Source of the DNA: Omphiscola glabra | Taxonomy: Eukaryota; Mollusca; Gastropoda; Lymnaeidae | DNA: 64,000 nucleotides | Reading direction: 5' to 3' | Assembly (NCBI GenBank): GCA_964017045.1 | Contig: OZ024804.1 | Location: 21,580,537 to 21,644,536, forward strand | In this document: in pieces, positions 28,101-41,300 of the stretch | Position numbering within the stretch: the first letter of the stretch is position 1 | How the letters are laid out: the number at the start of each line of letters is the position of its first letter | Position numbers and translations under genes: made by a program | The notes under the pieces: model-generated | Database searches by the model: none | Told to the model about the DNA's origin: nothing | The model's input: only the letters and a program-made list of their open reading frames with translations

Positions 28101-31100
28101 AAAGTTTCTTAACGAAACATGCAATTCTTTCTTGGTCACGAACTGAAAAAAAAATCTTTACCAAGATGGAAAGGAATCTACTGCACTACATACATTGGAT
28201 AAAGCCTGTACACACAAAAGGAAATGTCTGAACTCTGAACTGTTGAACTAGAAATTAGGATATGCTGTACAAATGGTTGGCAATCAGCTTTTCCGGACTT
28301 TGACGCGGCTCAATTCCCCCCCCCCCCCCACGCAAAAAAAAAAAAAAAAAAAAAAAAAACCAACAATAACTGATTTGTGCCGCATCCGGAAATTTGATCG
28401 AAAGAAATTTCGTCGACGGAAAATTGATCGACGGAAATTTGATCGAACGGAAATTTGGTTGAATTGTTTTTTTTAGTTTATAAGTTAAAATTTTTCGTCA
28501 AATTTCTTTTTGAACGCATTATTTTGTTTTAATATATAATATAGTGCGTTTAAAAAGAAATTTGACGAAAATTTTAACGTCTAAACTGAAAAAAAGATTG
28601 GACAAAATTTCCGTTCGATCAAATTACCGTCGATCAATTTTCCGTCGACGAAGTTTCTTTCGATCAAATTTCCGGTAACCGATTTGTGCAGCTCGCAAAA
28701 TAAATTCTTCAAAATTTAATTTCTAAAAACTTCTTCTCACAAAAGAATGTTGGCCTCTCCTGGGATATACCAAGAAGTGTGAAATGTTTTTGAGCAAAAT
28801 TGTAATGAGCCCTGTGGCATCCGAAATGTAATTATAAGTGGGACACTGTCCATCAAAATTAGGACGTACTGACTCCTTAATTCTACACTGAGATATTAAC
28901 CATTGTTTAATGACTATTTCAAAGAAAAATAACGTAAATATCTTTAATTAATCTACAGAATTTAGTGGATCACAAATGTTCTTTACTGCAAATACCTTGA
29001 AGAAATTAGCGGATTTTTTGTTGTTGTACATACACCATAGAAATTAGAGGACAAAAAATATTGTTTTTATTCACGAACTACAGAATTTGGCGTAAAACAA
29101 AAGATTATTATGGCTCATACCCTACAGAATTTAGCTGACAACAAAGATTGAAATGGTACATGCACAACAATTTGGCGGACAAAGAAGATTATTATGACAC
29201 ATACCCTACAGAATTTAGCGGACCATGAGTGATTGTTGCTGTCCCACTCCACACATATCATAGGGCAAAGAAGATTATTATGACACATACCCTACAGAAT
29301 TTCGTGGACCATGAATGATTGTTGCTGTCCCACTCCACACATATCATACGGAAACACTCCACTGTTATGTTGTCCGTGTGTAGACTTTGAAGATGTTCAT
29401 TTAGGAACTCTTGCTTTGATTTTATCTTTATCAAGACGTAATATAGACCTCCCCTCAACAAGAGGTCTTGTTTCTGTGCAGAGTAAAATCATAGAAGCAT
29501 TAGGTCCATACATTTTTTGGCCACAGTTATAGAAGAATTAAATCCATACAGTTGTTGGCCACAATTATAGAAACATTAGATCGATACAGTTGTTGGCCAC
29601 AATTATAGAAGCATTAGACCCACACATTTGTTGGCCATAATTATAGAAGCATTAGATCCTATATTTTGTTGGCCAAAATTATAGAACCATTAGATCCATA
29701 CAGTTGGCTATAATTATAGAAGCATTTGATCCATACAGTTCTTGGCCACAATTATAGAAGCAGTAGATCCATACAATTGTTGGCCACAATTATAGAAGCA
29801 GTAGATCCATACAATTGTTGGCCACAATTATATAAACATGAGATCGATACAATTGTTGCCACAATTATAGAAGCAGTAGATCCATACAATTGTTGGCCAC
29901 AATTATAGAAGCAGTAGATCCATACAATTGTTGGCCACAATTATATAAACATGAGATCGATACAATTGTTGGCCACAATTATAGAAGCATTTGATCCATA
30001 CAGTTGTTGGCCACAATTATAGAACAATAGATCCATACAGTTGCTGGCTACCCCCCCCCCCCCCCCCCCACGGAATTCCGGTTGACAAGTCTGTAGTGGC
30101 TTGCCGATTTTGAAGCGCTGGCCACCGACCCCCTCGGCGTTAACCCGGGGCACATTACCACCATTGCGTGTTCCGCGTGGCAGACAACGGCATGCATGGT
30201 AGTTGCTGGAATAAACGGCTCCTACAGGGCTGCCGCCTGTGATACTTCGCAGGGGGAAGAAAAGGCAAACACAGGGTAGGGATCATGATTACAAGTTGCC
30301 GTTAAGGGATATGAGGCGATAGGCTGTGGTGGAAGCCTATGGTCGGTGATTCTAAATATGCAGCCCTGAGAAAGCTGCTCCTAGGCAACCGTTTCGTCCC
30401 AGCTACTTCGCGAATTAGTTGCGAGGTGGAAACCCACTGTAGAATCCCTCTTAGAGGGCGACCGATGCTTCCCCGGGACGGGTGGGGGGAGATATTAGGA
30501 CGTTAATTTACCGTCCCGACCCCTAGGAAAGTGGACTTCGGACGCTTGAAACACAGCGTCTTCGGTCGACCAGATGTCTCCGGGCGGGGAGGGTCTCCAT
30601 CGGCAAACCCGATCGAGCGGTTGCTGGTGGGGACGCTTCACGCCCGGGGAGATCTCTGACGCTCCTTCGCACGGCCTGACGTCGGGGAAACCCGGCGGCT
30701 GGCATGTGTGGGTGGGCGCCAGGGAGGGCATAAGGAGCGCAAGCTCGACGGCCCGCTGACGCCATTTCCTAATGATATATTTCAGTTGCTGGCTACAATC
30801 ATATTAACATTGAACACATGCTACACTTATCTATTTAATGTAACAAAAAAATTAACTAATTACAATTTAACTGATTTCACGCGACTGTGCTAAAACTTAG
30901 AAAATTAAAATTTAGAACACACACACACACCCTCCATATAAAAATAAATAAATAAAATGATACCGAAATTCTAAAAAAAATATTATGAAATGTCATGCCA
31001 GTTTTACTCTTCGAATGAAATGAGAAACAAAAAAAAAACAATTTAAATGTGATTTGCGTTTTGATCAGAACATCACCAAATGTGACAGATTTGTCCAACG

Positions 31101-34100
31101 TTCACCGTGTTCAGCTGTGGCAGAAAGAACGAGCTTCTGTCACGAAGTAGCTTGCGTTCAACGCTGATCGGTGTCAAGGGCAGAACAGCGCCGGGCTTTG
31201 AGGGCAAGTCCAGGGTCTCTCTCAGCAGTTTCAACGGTTCGCTGACCACTTCAAGGCTCAGCCCAGATTCGGAATTGATTCTTAGAATTGTTGCAAAGTT
31301 TCGTGACATACGAACCTATTCAGAAATGTTGATATAAGAAATAAGGTGTGGACCCCCCACATACGAAAATAAATTTAATGTTAGTACAAATTACAATATA
31401 CAAGTTTCGTACCCTTTTCCACACTCCCGTCATCAGACTTCCATTAGTCCTTACTGTAAATGTATTTAATATTTTCTGCCTTCTTATTGAATGCTTTTCC
31501 ATCGCATGCCTTCCAATTAGTTAGCATCTCTTCTCTTATCTACTATTGATTAATCTCCTCGTCCTTTAATACACATTATATAATCTCGAATCTTCTATTC
31601 TCGTGTATCTTAGTCTCGTAACAACGTTGTCTTATATCTCCCATTGTCTTACATCCCATTCGTATATCTCAAATTCTTCTATCTCCATTAGTTTTGCCTA
31701 CTATTATTTTATCTCCTATTATTTTATCTCCCTAAATCCCCCCCCCCCCTTAAAATTATTTTATCTCCCATGCTTTTAACTCCCCTACTTTCACTTTCAA
31801 TTCTTTCATCTCTCATTCTTTTATCTTACCAATCATCTAACTTTCAATTTGTACTAAAAAAATTGCAACAAATTCTAGCCCTTTTTTGACAGCTACAGGC
31901 ATTGTGTATATCTTGTTCAATAATTTATTGGCACATGCCTTGTCACCCTCAGCACAAAGGAGTACATAATCGCTCAGGATCAGCTAAATAAAAAGGGGGG
32001 GGGGTATATATTTTAAAACAAAACTGGCCAGAGATGGAGCTGTATAAAATCTCTTTATAAACTATTCTATTATATTTACCTTAAGCATTAAACAGTCAGA
32101 CTGAACTTTGTGGGCCACCTTGTTGCTGTGCAAAGAAAGCCTAAACGTCTTCTCCGAACCACCCAGCGCTAGGAATAGACGGTTAGAAAGTAGATTTTAA
32201 CAATGTAAGGAAGATATCTCGCGAAAGGGGACGATTATAAAATCTCTTAGATAGGATTACCGTCCGTCACAATGTGACGAAGTACAAAAAATAATTGGGA
32301 TTATTCCTTTTTAGGATTTAAGCTGGTTCCCCTACACATCAACGGGCCTCTCTCCACCCACCTTGATAACCCAAGGGGGCATCATATGTGGATAATGCAG
32401 CTTGGCACCAGTGGCGTCAATGTCATCCGCTTACAGGATTCCGTCTCCGGGTTTGGATTCAGAGTTTCCTTCTCTTAGATGAGCTGCCATCCAAGGTCCC
32501 ATCCGCCCGGGTTGCTGGTGATGTTTTTGCTTGAATTGGCTTTGGTGGGGATTGAACTCCAGAGCACACGGTTAAGATTGACTCAGTTTAGACCACTCGG
32601 CCACCCAGTACCAGTAATACTTTATTATACTTACTGCGAAAGTCCAATTTCAGCCTTACATCATACAGGTTCCTGACCATGTCATTTAGGGCAAACTGTA
32701 ATGGCTGTTTTTGTTGGATGGACATGAGCACAATGGGCAGGTTGATGGGAAAGTTGGACATGACAGGTTTATAGGGCGAAATCGTCGACGTGTAGGCCTG
32801 GGAGAATTAATGGATCACAGTTAGAGGAATTTTGAAAATTTATTTATGATGCACCCATAAGGGAGCCTATGGCGACCGGGGTAAGGAAAACAAATTGTGG
32901 AACCAATTAAAAGCTGCCATCTGCCCAGTAACGGGTGATTTAAAGCACAGGCCCAGGTGATTTAAAGCACAGGCCCAGGTGATTTAAAGCACAGGTCCAG
33001 GTGATTTAAAGCACAGGCCCAGGTGATTTATAGCACATTCCCATGGGATTTTTAGCCCATGCCGGGGGGATTTATATCATCTAGTGCCATATCCCTCCCC
33101 CTAGTCTTTGATGTTAAAATGAAAACAAACAATTTGCAATAGTATTTTTAGATTATTTTAAAGTAATGCCCCTCCCCCACATATCACAGCCCACCACACA
33201 CCCAATCTATACCTCCACCACCACATTCCACACTACCCAGAACTCACTATACATGCATAATTCACCCCCCCCCCCCACACCCAACCAACTATTAAAAAAA
33301 TTTAACATTCAGAATTTTCACACATTAACTACAGAGTCGAATCCACAGGAATTTTCAAAGCTTCGACATCTCAGAACAAAAAATTAAACATGGACATGTT
33401 TAGACCATCTACGATGTCCCTTACAGCTATGTTGAGGAATGGATCCAAAGAGAGTCCGTTGAGAAGTTCTCTGTAGTGCTCCGTAGACACATAAACCTGA
33501 CCAAAGCCAAGGCCGATGAAGACTTCTGTCAGTTTGGAAGTGTCGATCCAAAATGCTTCAGCAATAGAGTTTTGTAATACATGTCTGCACACTGATGGAT
33601 ATGCCTGGTGAGGTGTGAACATATGTGTTTTGAGACAGATGGATACGCCTGGTGAGATGTGAACATATGTGCTTTGACACAGAGGGATATGCCTGGTTAG
33701 AAGTAAACATATGTGCCTTGAGACAGATGGATATGCCTAAAGAGATGTGAACATATGTCTGTACACAGTGGGATATGCCTGATTATGTGCCTTGAGACCA
33801 ATTGGTATGCCTGGTGAGATGTGAACATATGTGCTTTGACACAGGGTGATAAGCCGGGTTATATTTAAACATATGTGCCTTGAGAAAGATGGATACGCCT
33901 GGTGAGATGTTAACATAATAATATGTGGTTTGAGACAGATGGATATGCCTGCAGGAATATGAAAATACGTCTTTGGATAATTTATACAGGGATATGAACA
34001 GGCTTATTTTTAGAATGTGGTATCTCGAAATCAAAATACATTAAAATATTTAAGTCTTATAAAAATTACGTATACAGCCCAAGTAGGGTGACATGCATAT

Positions 34101-35269
34101 TTTTCAACATAGCTAATGGATGAGGATCTCAGTAAATCATACTTATAACGGCCCACCATTTGATATGTCACGTATTTGTTTTACTGGCATCCGTCTGTCA
34201 CAAAGGTGACGATGTTGTAGTCTTCGCAGGAAGATATCAGAAAAGCCTGGTATTTATTTAAGCTGGTTCTCTAGACAGCACATGACCTCTATCCACGCAC
34301 CTGGATAGCCCAGAGGAACACCATAATATATGGATGATACAGCTTGGCACCAGTTGCGGAGAAGGAATTGTCGGAACTATTTCTTGCAATAATGTATCCT
34401 CCTACGGTGGCTCCTTCTCCGGGTTTTCTTTCAGAGTTGCCATCCAAGGTTAACGGGTCCCGTCTCTTAGATGAGTTGCCATCCAAGGTTAACGGGTCCC
34501 GTCTCTTAGATGAGTTGCCATCCAAGGTTAACGGGTCCCGTCTCTTAGATGAGTTGCCATCCAAGGTTAACGGGTCCCGTCTCTTAGATGAGTTGCCATC
34601 CAAGGTTAACGGGTCCCGTCTCTTAGATGAGTTGCCATCCAAGGTTAACGGGGTCCATCCACCCGGGGTGCTGGTGGTGTTATTGCTTAAGTTGGTATTT
34701 GTTGGGGATTGAACACCAGACCACACGCTTGGGATTGCCTCAGTTTACAACCTCTCGACCACATACTAGATGACATATTTTTATGTACGTACTTCTTCGT
34801 CGCCGTCTCAAGGGTGGGTCACCTCATAAATAACAACACATTTGTTTTTCTTCAAGACTTGAACTAACCTCCCCTTGCTTCAGCGCCATACTCTCTAACA
34901 AACGTCTTAATGATTTCATTATACCGTCTTGCAATAAAATCACCTGAAAATACAATCAGGTATGAAACAAAAGTCTTAGCCCATCGCAAACATTTAAACA
35001 GTTCGAACGTACAAAAAATATGATAAACATAAAGAGTTCTAACGTACAAAAATATGATAAACATAAACAGTTCTAGCATACAAAAAATACCAAAAACATA
35101 CATAAACTGTAACATGAAGATATTTAAAGTTCATTTGCTGCTCAGTGGAAAGCACTATTTCGCGCTAGTGTAGTGATACACACATATAATTATAGATCAT
35201 GAGGAAGTACTTGAGTAGACATGTTGCAATGCATGGAAAAGCCAGAATAAAGATCTCGTCCTGACATTC

Positions 35270-35300
<31 letters not shown>

Positions 35301-38300
35301 CTAATTAAGCAATAATGACTAAAATTACTATTATCACTGTCACGTGATACTTAATCCTATATCATTTTTAATATCCATTTGGACACACGAATAACCTAAA
35401 GTACATAATGTATAAAATATAAAATAAATACGTCTCTACTGGCTGTCTAAATAAAAAAAAAAAACAACAGCTGTTCTGTGAACTGGATTTGCATTGAATG
35501 TGAGGTAGGGCGAGTTATACGTTTGTAAACTTAATTCTTCATTTTAACTAAAATAAACTACTACAAATGTCATCCGAATAGCATTAGTCAAAATGGACCC
35601 GGACACGCCATTCGCACACGGGTACCATTAGGCTCAATTCAAACGCATAGTACGTTCAATTATCTTTCATTTGATATCTCATTTGGTCTTACAAACCCAG
35701 CAATAATATTTTAAATCGTTTTTTAATCCCAACCTCTCAATTCTGGTACCCGTCTAACAATAGCCACTTCGATTAATAAAATCAATTTAGCGTAGTTATC
35801 GGGAATTAAATTTTGCGCGCTATTGAACCTTTTTTTCTTTCAAACATTTAGAATTATTTCAAATATAATATCAATACCAAATACGCTGAATAGCAAGCAG
35901 CGAGCCAGTCCACGAGTCACACCAGAAGCGTAACATATAGAAGAAGCTTACCATTTTGCGCAGTAAGATTAGGTAATAGTGGCACATTACGATACGTTGA
36001 TTCTAACACTGTATGTTAAGATCAGAATAACACCGTATGTTAAGCTCACACTGACACCGTATGCTAATCTCGCACTGGCACCGTATGTTAAGTTCACACT
36101 CAGATCGCATGTTAAGATCACACTGACACCATATGCTAATCTCGCACTGGCACCGTATGTTAAGTTCACACAGACACCGTATGCTAATCTCGCACTGGCA
36201 CCGTATGTTAAGTTCACACAGACACCGTATGCTAATCTCGCACTGGCACCGTATGTTAAGTTCACACTCAGATCGCATGTTAAGCTCACACAGACACCGT
36301 ATGCTAATCTCGCACTGGCACCGTATGTTAAGCTCACACAGACACCGTATGCTAATCTCGCACTGGCACCGTATGTTAAGTTCACACTCAGATCGCATGT
36401 TAAGCTCACACAGACACCGTATGCTAATCTCGCACTGGCACCGTATGTTAAGCTCACACAGACACCGTATGCTAATCTCGCACAGACACCGTATACTAAT
36501 CTCGCACTGGCACCGTATGTTAAGCTCACACTCAGATCGCATGTTAAGCTCACACAGACGCCCTATATGCTAACGTCGCACTGAGAGCATCGGTTTCACC
36601 TACCTTGAAGTCGTCCTCCCCTATCCCGCCTGTCTTTATCAGGAAGTTGATCTCCTTCTTCAGTGTCCCAAGCATGTGGAACATCCTCCTAGATGGTGTA
36701 ACAAACCATGATCACGTGTGTGTGTGCAACTACGACATCAGGTTGTAAGGATTTATACAAAGTTTACTGCAAAAACTGCACTCACGTTCGCGTTGGAGGA
36801 TGCGGGAGTTCAGTGTTGCCAGTTATAGCAGCATACGGTGAACATAACTTTAACGTTAGTTTAATATCGACAAGCGTTTAGAATTGAATATTTAAGCGGA
36901 TCAGCATTCGATAAAATTTATGTTATTTACAATGAGGTTTTGTTTCTTTAAAAATTAAAAAACAAAAATCAGTTTAGTTGCTATCAGGGACGTCATTTGG
37001 GTAGGGCAGGGTGGGGCATCCACCCCTCCCGGAATTTGCAGGTTTTATTGAAATTAAGTACCGTGGCGCCTCCAGTAATAAAAAAAAAATTAACAAGCCG
37101 ACCAAGCTTAGGTTTTGCCCGCCCCCGCCAAAACCACACTTCCAAAAAAACTTGAAAGGACGCCCCTGTTGTTATATAGACAAGAAAGGACTGTTGTTAT
37201 TTTGTTTCAACAATAATATTTTAAGTTAAATACTAGGTTTGAAAAAAATTAATAAAAAGTAATTCAAATTACCAAAAAAAGTTCTAGAGCCCCCACTACA
37301 CCGTCGCCACAGCGATTAAATAATGTATAATTAAACTGGGTATGGTAGATTGTTTTCAACATCGTGAACAAGTGCAATGAAAAACAAATAGAGTTTAGTT
37401 CGGAGGCCGTAATGATATGATTGGTAAGAGTCTTGTCTATTTACTCACCTAAATAGATTTTCATCGCTCGCCCTGTCCTCTTTGACCGAGCGTTGTATTT
37501 TTAGAACATTCTCAATCACTTTGTAGACCATTGTCTGATATAATGGAATGGGCAGAGATATTCTCAGGAATCACTTTTCAATTTGAAGCAAGCATAACAT
37601 TGGCTACTTTCAATCTTTTTGCGAGACGATTAAATTTATAAAAAAATATGCTATTTATAGAGATGAAGGATATTTATTTTTTCTGATGGTATATATATAT
37701 ATAACAACGAGCTAGGCTGACCGTAAAGCCAAAGGAACAAAAAGATTTAAATGCGTTCGGATTCTTAAAAACAATTACAGTTATGTTCTATTATTTTACG
37801 GAAATCAAATAAATTTAAATGCGCAAAAATATTAAAAATCCGCTTTTGTAAAAGTTTAAGTATTATTATTATAAATTACAAATACATTAAAAGTAACAAC
37901 TAAGGAACTATCTTAAGCATTTTATATGCCTTTTAAACGTTATGAACAAAAACATTAAATAAAAAAAATATGTTCTAAGAATTACACCGTGATCACATTT
38001 ATTGGGAAAATCCAAACATCAATTGTTTTTATTGCGTTTTTAGTTGTTCGTTGATAATATTACAAAATAAAAATAAAATTAATGTTTTCTAAATAAACAC
38101 GCAAATGAAGTCAGCGCAAATTGACTGTTTAGCCAAAGCTACAAGTTCTTTCTTTTAATAACCGCGCGTGACAAAACTGATAATGTATTTTCCCTTTCTT
38201 AAAAGTTAAATTAATAAATATAATTGACTGCTTTTTAAATTGTTAATAAAACACACACAAATTTTTGTTTTGTTTTTTAACATTTAATACGTTTTTAATT

Positions 38301-41300
38301 TTTTAAATTCCAAAAATATACCTTTATTAAAGTTATAACGTAATAAAAACTTAACCTTTAAACATACTTTTAAAAAGTAAATGCCTTTTAAGTAAATCAG
38401 TACAGCGAAAGTTTATAGCCAAATAGAATTCACCAATGCACTTATAACTCAACCAAATAAGAACAAACCACATGAAGGAAAAAATGTGTGATTGCGCATG
38501 GAAGGGACTACAATCTGGTGGAATATTTTATTAAAATCTGGGTTGGGGGTGTCGATACTTTCATTTTGCCCAGGGAACATAAAATAAGTCTCAGAATAAA
38601 TGAGTGAATGTGATAAATAATCTACCTTTTTAGTTACATAGGATGTGTACAGTTTGACGTGAATCAAACTATACTTAATTTCTATGATATTACATTTGTA
38701 AAAAAAGAGATGTTAAATGTTTGACAATTAAGAAACCTGGATACATTTACTCAAGAAAGCCCATGAATATCAAACCCTACTCATTTTAAAATTTTGATAA
38801 ATTTAAGGTCATGTTTAGAGAAAAAAAATGTAGTTTATGGGCGTGAAAGTGGGTAGGATAGGCGGGTAATATATTGTAGATAAATACTCTATCAAAACTT
38901 AATGATGCTAGAAACTTAAATATCATTTCATAGATACTTCTATTTAAAGTTTGTAATTGTGATGACATTTGCAATAGCAGGTATAAATTATGTTACAGGA
39001 CCTACCATTATTATACCGATAACATCGCTTCATATATTCTGGTATAGTAAGATTTTATTTATATTTCCGACTTTATTTACATAGAAGGGTAATACTTATA
39101 AAAAATGGTATTTAAAATATTTATGTCAATATTAGAGAGCTATTAGAATGTGACTTTAGGTGAGGCGTATTCAGTCATAATATTTATATGTATGTATTGC
39201 AATGTAGCCGACGTTTTTATGTCATCATTTCTCGTGATTGAACTCTAGCTGACCCCAAGCTCGGAGCCGCATTTAGGGTGCGGCTAGCTAAAAATAGTCT
39301 CTCTGGACCTTGTCTACAAATAAATAAAATTAATAGCCTGTATCCTTAGAATTCTGTAGAAAAATCTGGAGAAATCTGGAAAGCAAAACAAAGTGTAAGG
39401 CCGTTCGAGATATATCTATGAAACAGGCTATATATACGCCTAGAGAGATCGAGCGACAGGAGACACAGGAGAGAATTTTGGCTATCATATATTACGATAT
39501 ATTTTTGCTATAGGAGACAGGAATTCTCTACTAACATTTGCTGTGTATGTGTAGATTTACTTTTCATCATTGTACCTTTTTACAACATTGTATCTTCCTC
39601 AACATCGTACCGGTACAAGCCAATCATTATACTGAAAGTCGATAGCTTTAATTTATTTCTTTTTGTTTGTTGTAATTTATTATTAACTTAATAAAAATTA
39701 TTAATTGTAATTAGCCCTAGTTTGGGTATCGGTTTCTTTGTTGTTGTGTCTAACATATGGCATCGTTTTTTTGTTGTGTACTGTTTTAGAACGAGCCATA
39801 TACTAAAATAAGAGATTAATTTCTCCCTACGGATAACAGTACGTAACATTATAAAGACGATATTTTTATGGATACAAAAGTCTAGTTTTTATTCGTTGTA
39901 AATCTAGTCCGTCTGTACACAAATATTATATTATGTGTACTAAAATCTTGTGCACAAGAGAAAACTATGTGGTTCCAGAGTTTGTTGTCATGATCAATTA
40001 AAACATACCAGTTTCTCAAATGTGTTACATCCCAAGCGAATCAGTCGGTCAACTACGAACAGGACCAGTTCGATGTTGCTGTAGTTGACTGGGCTTCTTG
40101 CGGAGGATAGCAACTCCAATATTCGCACAACAAGCTCAATAACAAGAGAAAACAAAAGTTAAAATACAACAATGTGTGATGGAGTAGGCCTGTGACTTAA
40201 TTACATCATCTCTGATTGTAAAGTGGCATTCACGCAATTGGGTATTTATTGTATTCTCTTGTGTAAAATGTCTATACGAAGACACGATGTGTAATTTAAC
40301 ATTCAAATTTCAATATCTTAGAAGGCATCTAGCAAAATGGCATGTCTCGAAACGTGACGGTCGAAGTCGTGTATCGAGGAAATGTCAACGTAATGTGTTC
40401 TCATAAAATAAGCTTAATAATGGAGTACTTTTAAAGTAATCGATACCGCCATCCCGTTGGATGCTCACCGGATTGATTGACCTGATGCTAATCACCAGAT
40501 TGATTGACCTGATGCTGATCACCGGATTGATTGACCTGATGCTAATCACCGGATTGACTGACCTGATGCTAATCACCGGATTGATTGACCTGATGCTAAT
40601 CACCGGATTGACTGACTTGATGCTAATAACCGGATTGATTGACCTGATGCTAATCACCGGATTGATTGACCTGATGCTAATCACCGGATTGATTGACCTG
40701 ATGCTAATCACCGGATTGATTGACCTGATGCTAATCACCGAATTGACTGACCTGATGCTAATCACCGGATTGATTGACCTGATACTAATCACCGGATTGA
40801 TTGACCTGATGCTAATCACCAGATTGATTGACCTGATGCTGATCACCGGATTGATTGACCTGATGCTAATCACCGGATTGATTGACCTGATGCTAATCAC
40901 CAGATTGATTGACCTGATGCTGATCACCGGATTGATTGACCTGATGCTAATCACCGGATTGATTGTCCTGATGCTAATCACCGGATTGATTGACCTGATG
41001 CTAATCACCGGATTGATTGACCTGATGCTAATCACCGGATTGATTGACCTGATGCTAATCACCGGATTGATTGACCTGATGCTAATCACCGGATTGATTG
41101 ACCTGATGCTAATCACCGGATTGATTAACCTGATGCTAAACACCGGATTGACTGACCTGATGCTAATCACCGAATTGACTGACCTGATGCTAATCACCGG
41201 ATTGATTGACCTGATACTAATCACCGGATTGATTGACCTGATGCTAATCACCGGATTGATTGTCCTGATGCTAATCACCTGATTGACTGACCTGATGCTA

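Noticed and set aside
32540..32606. Functional tRNA gene
   Set aside because: A and B boxes are present but there is no foldable acceptor stem or anticodon arm; it is the head of a SINE.
34864..35115. Reading the 34869 exon as GDFIARRYNEIIKTF
   Set aside because: Open and protein-like, but its phase does not match the exons at 36604 and 34246; the alternative frame does.
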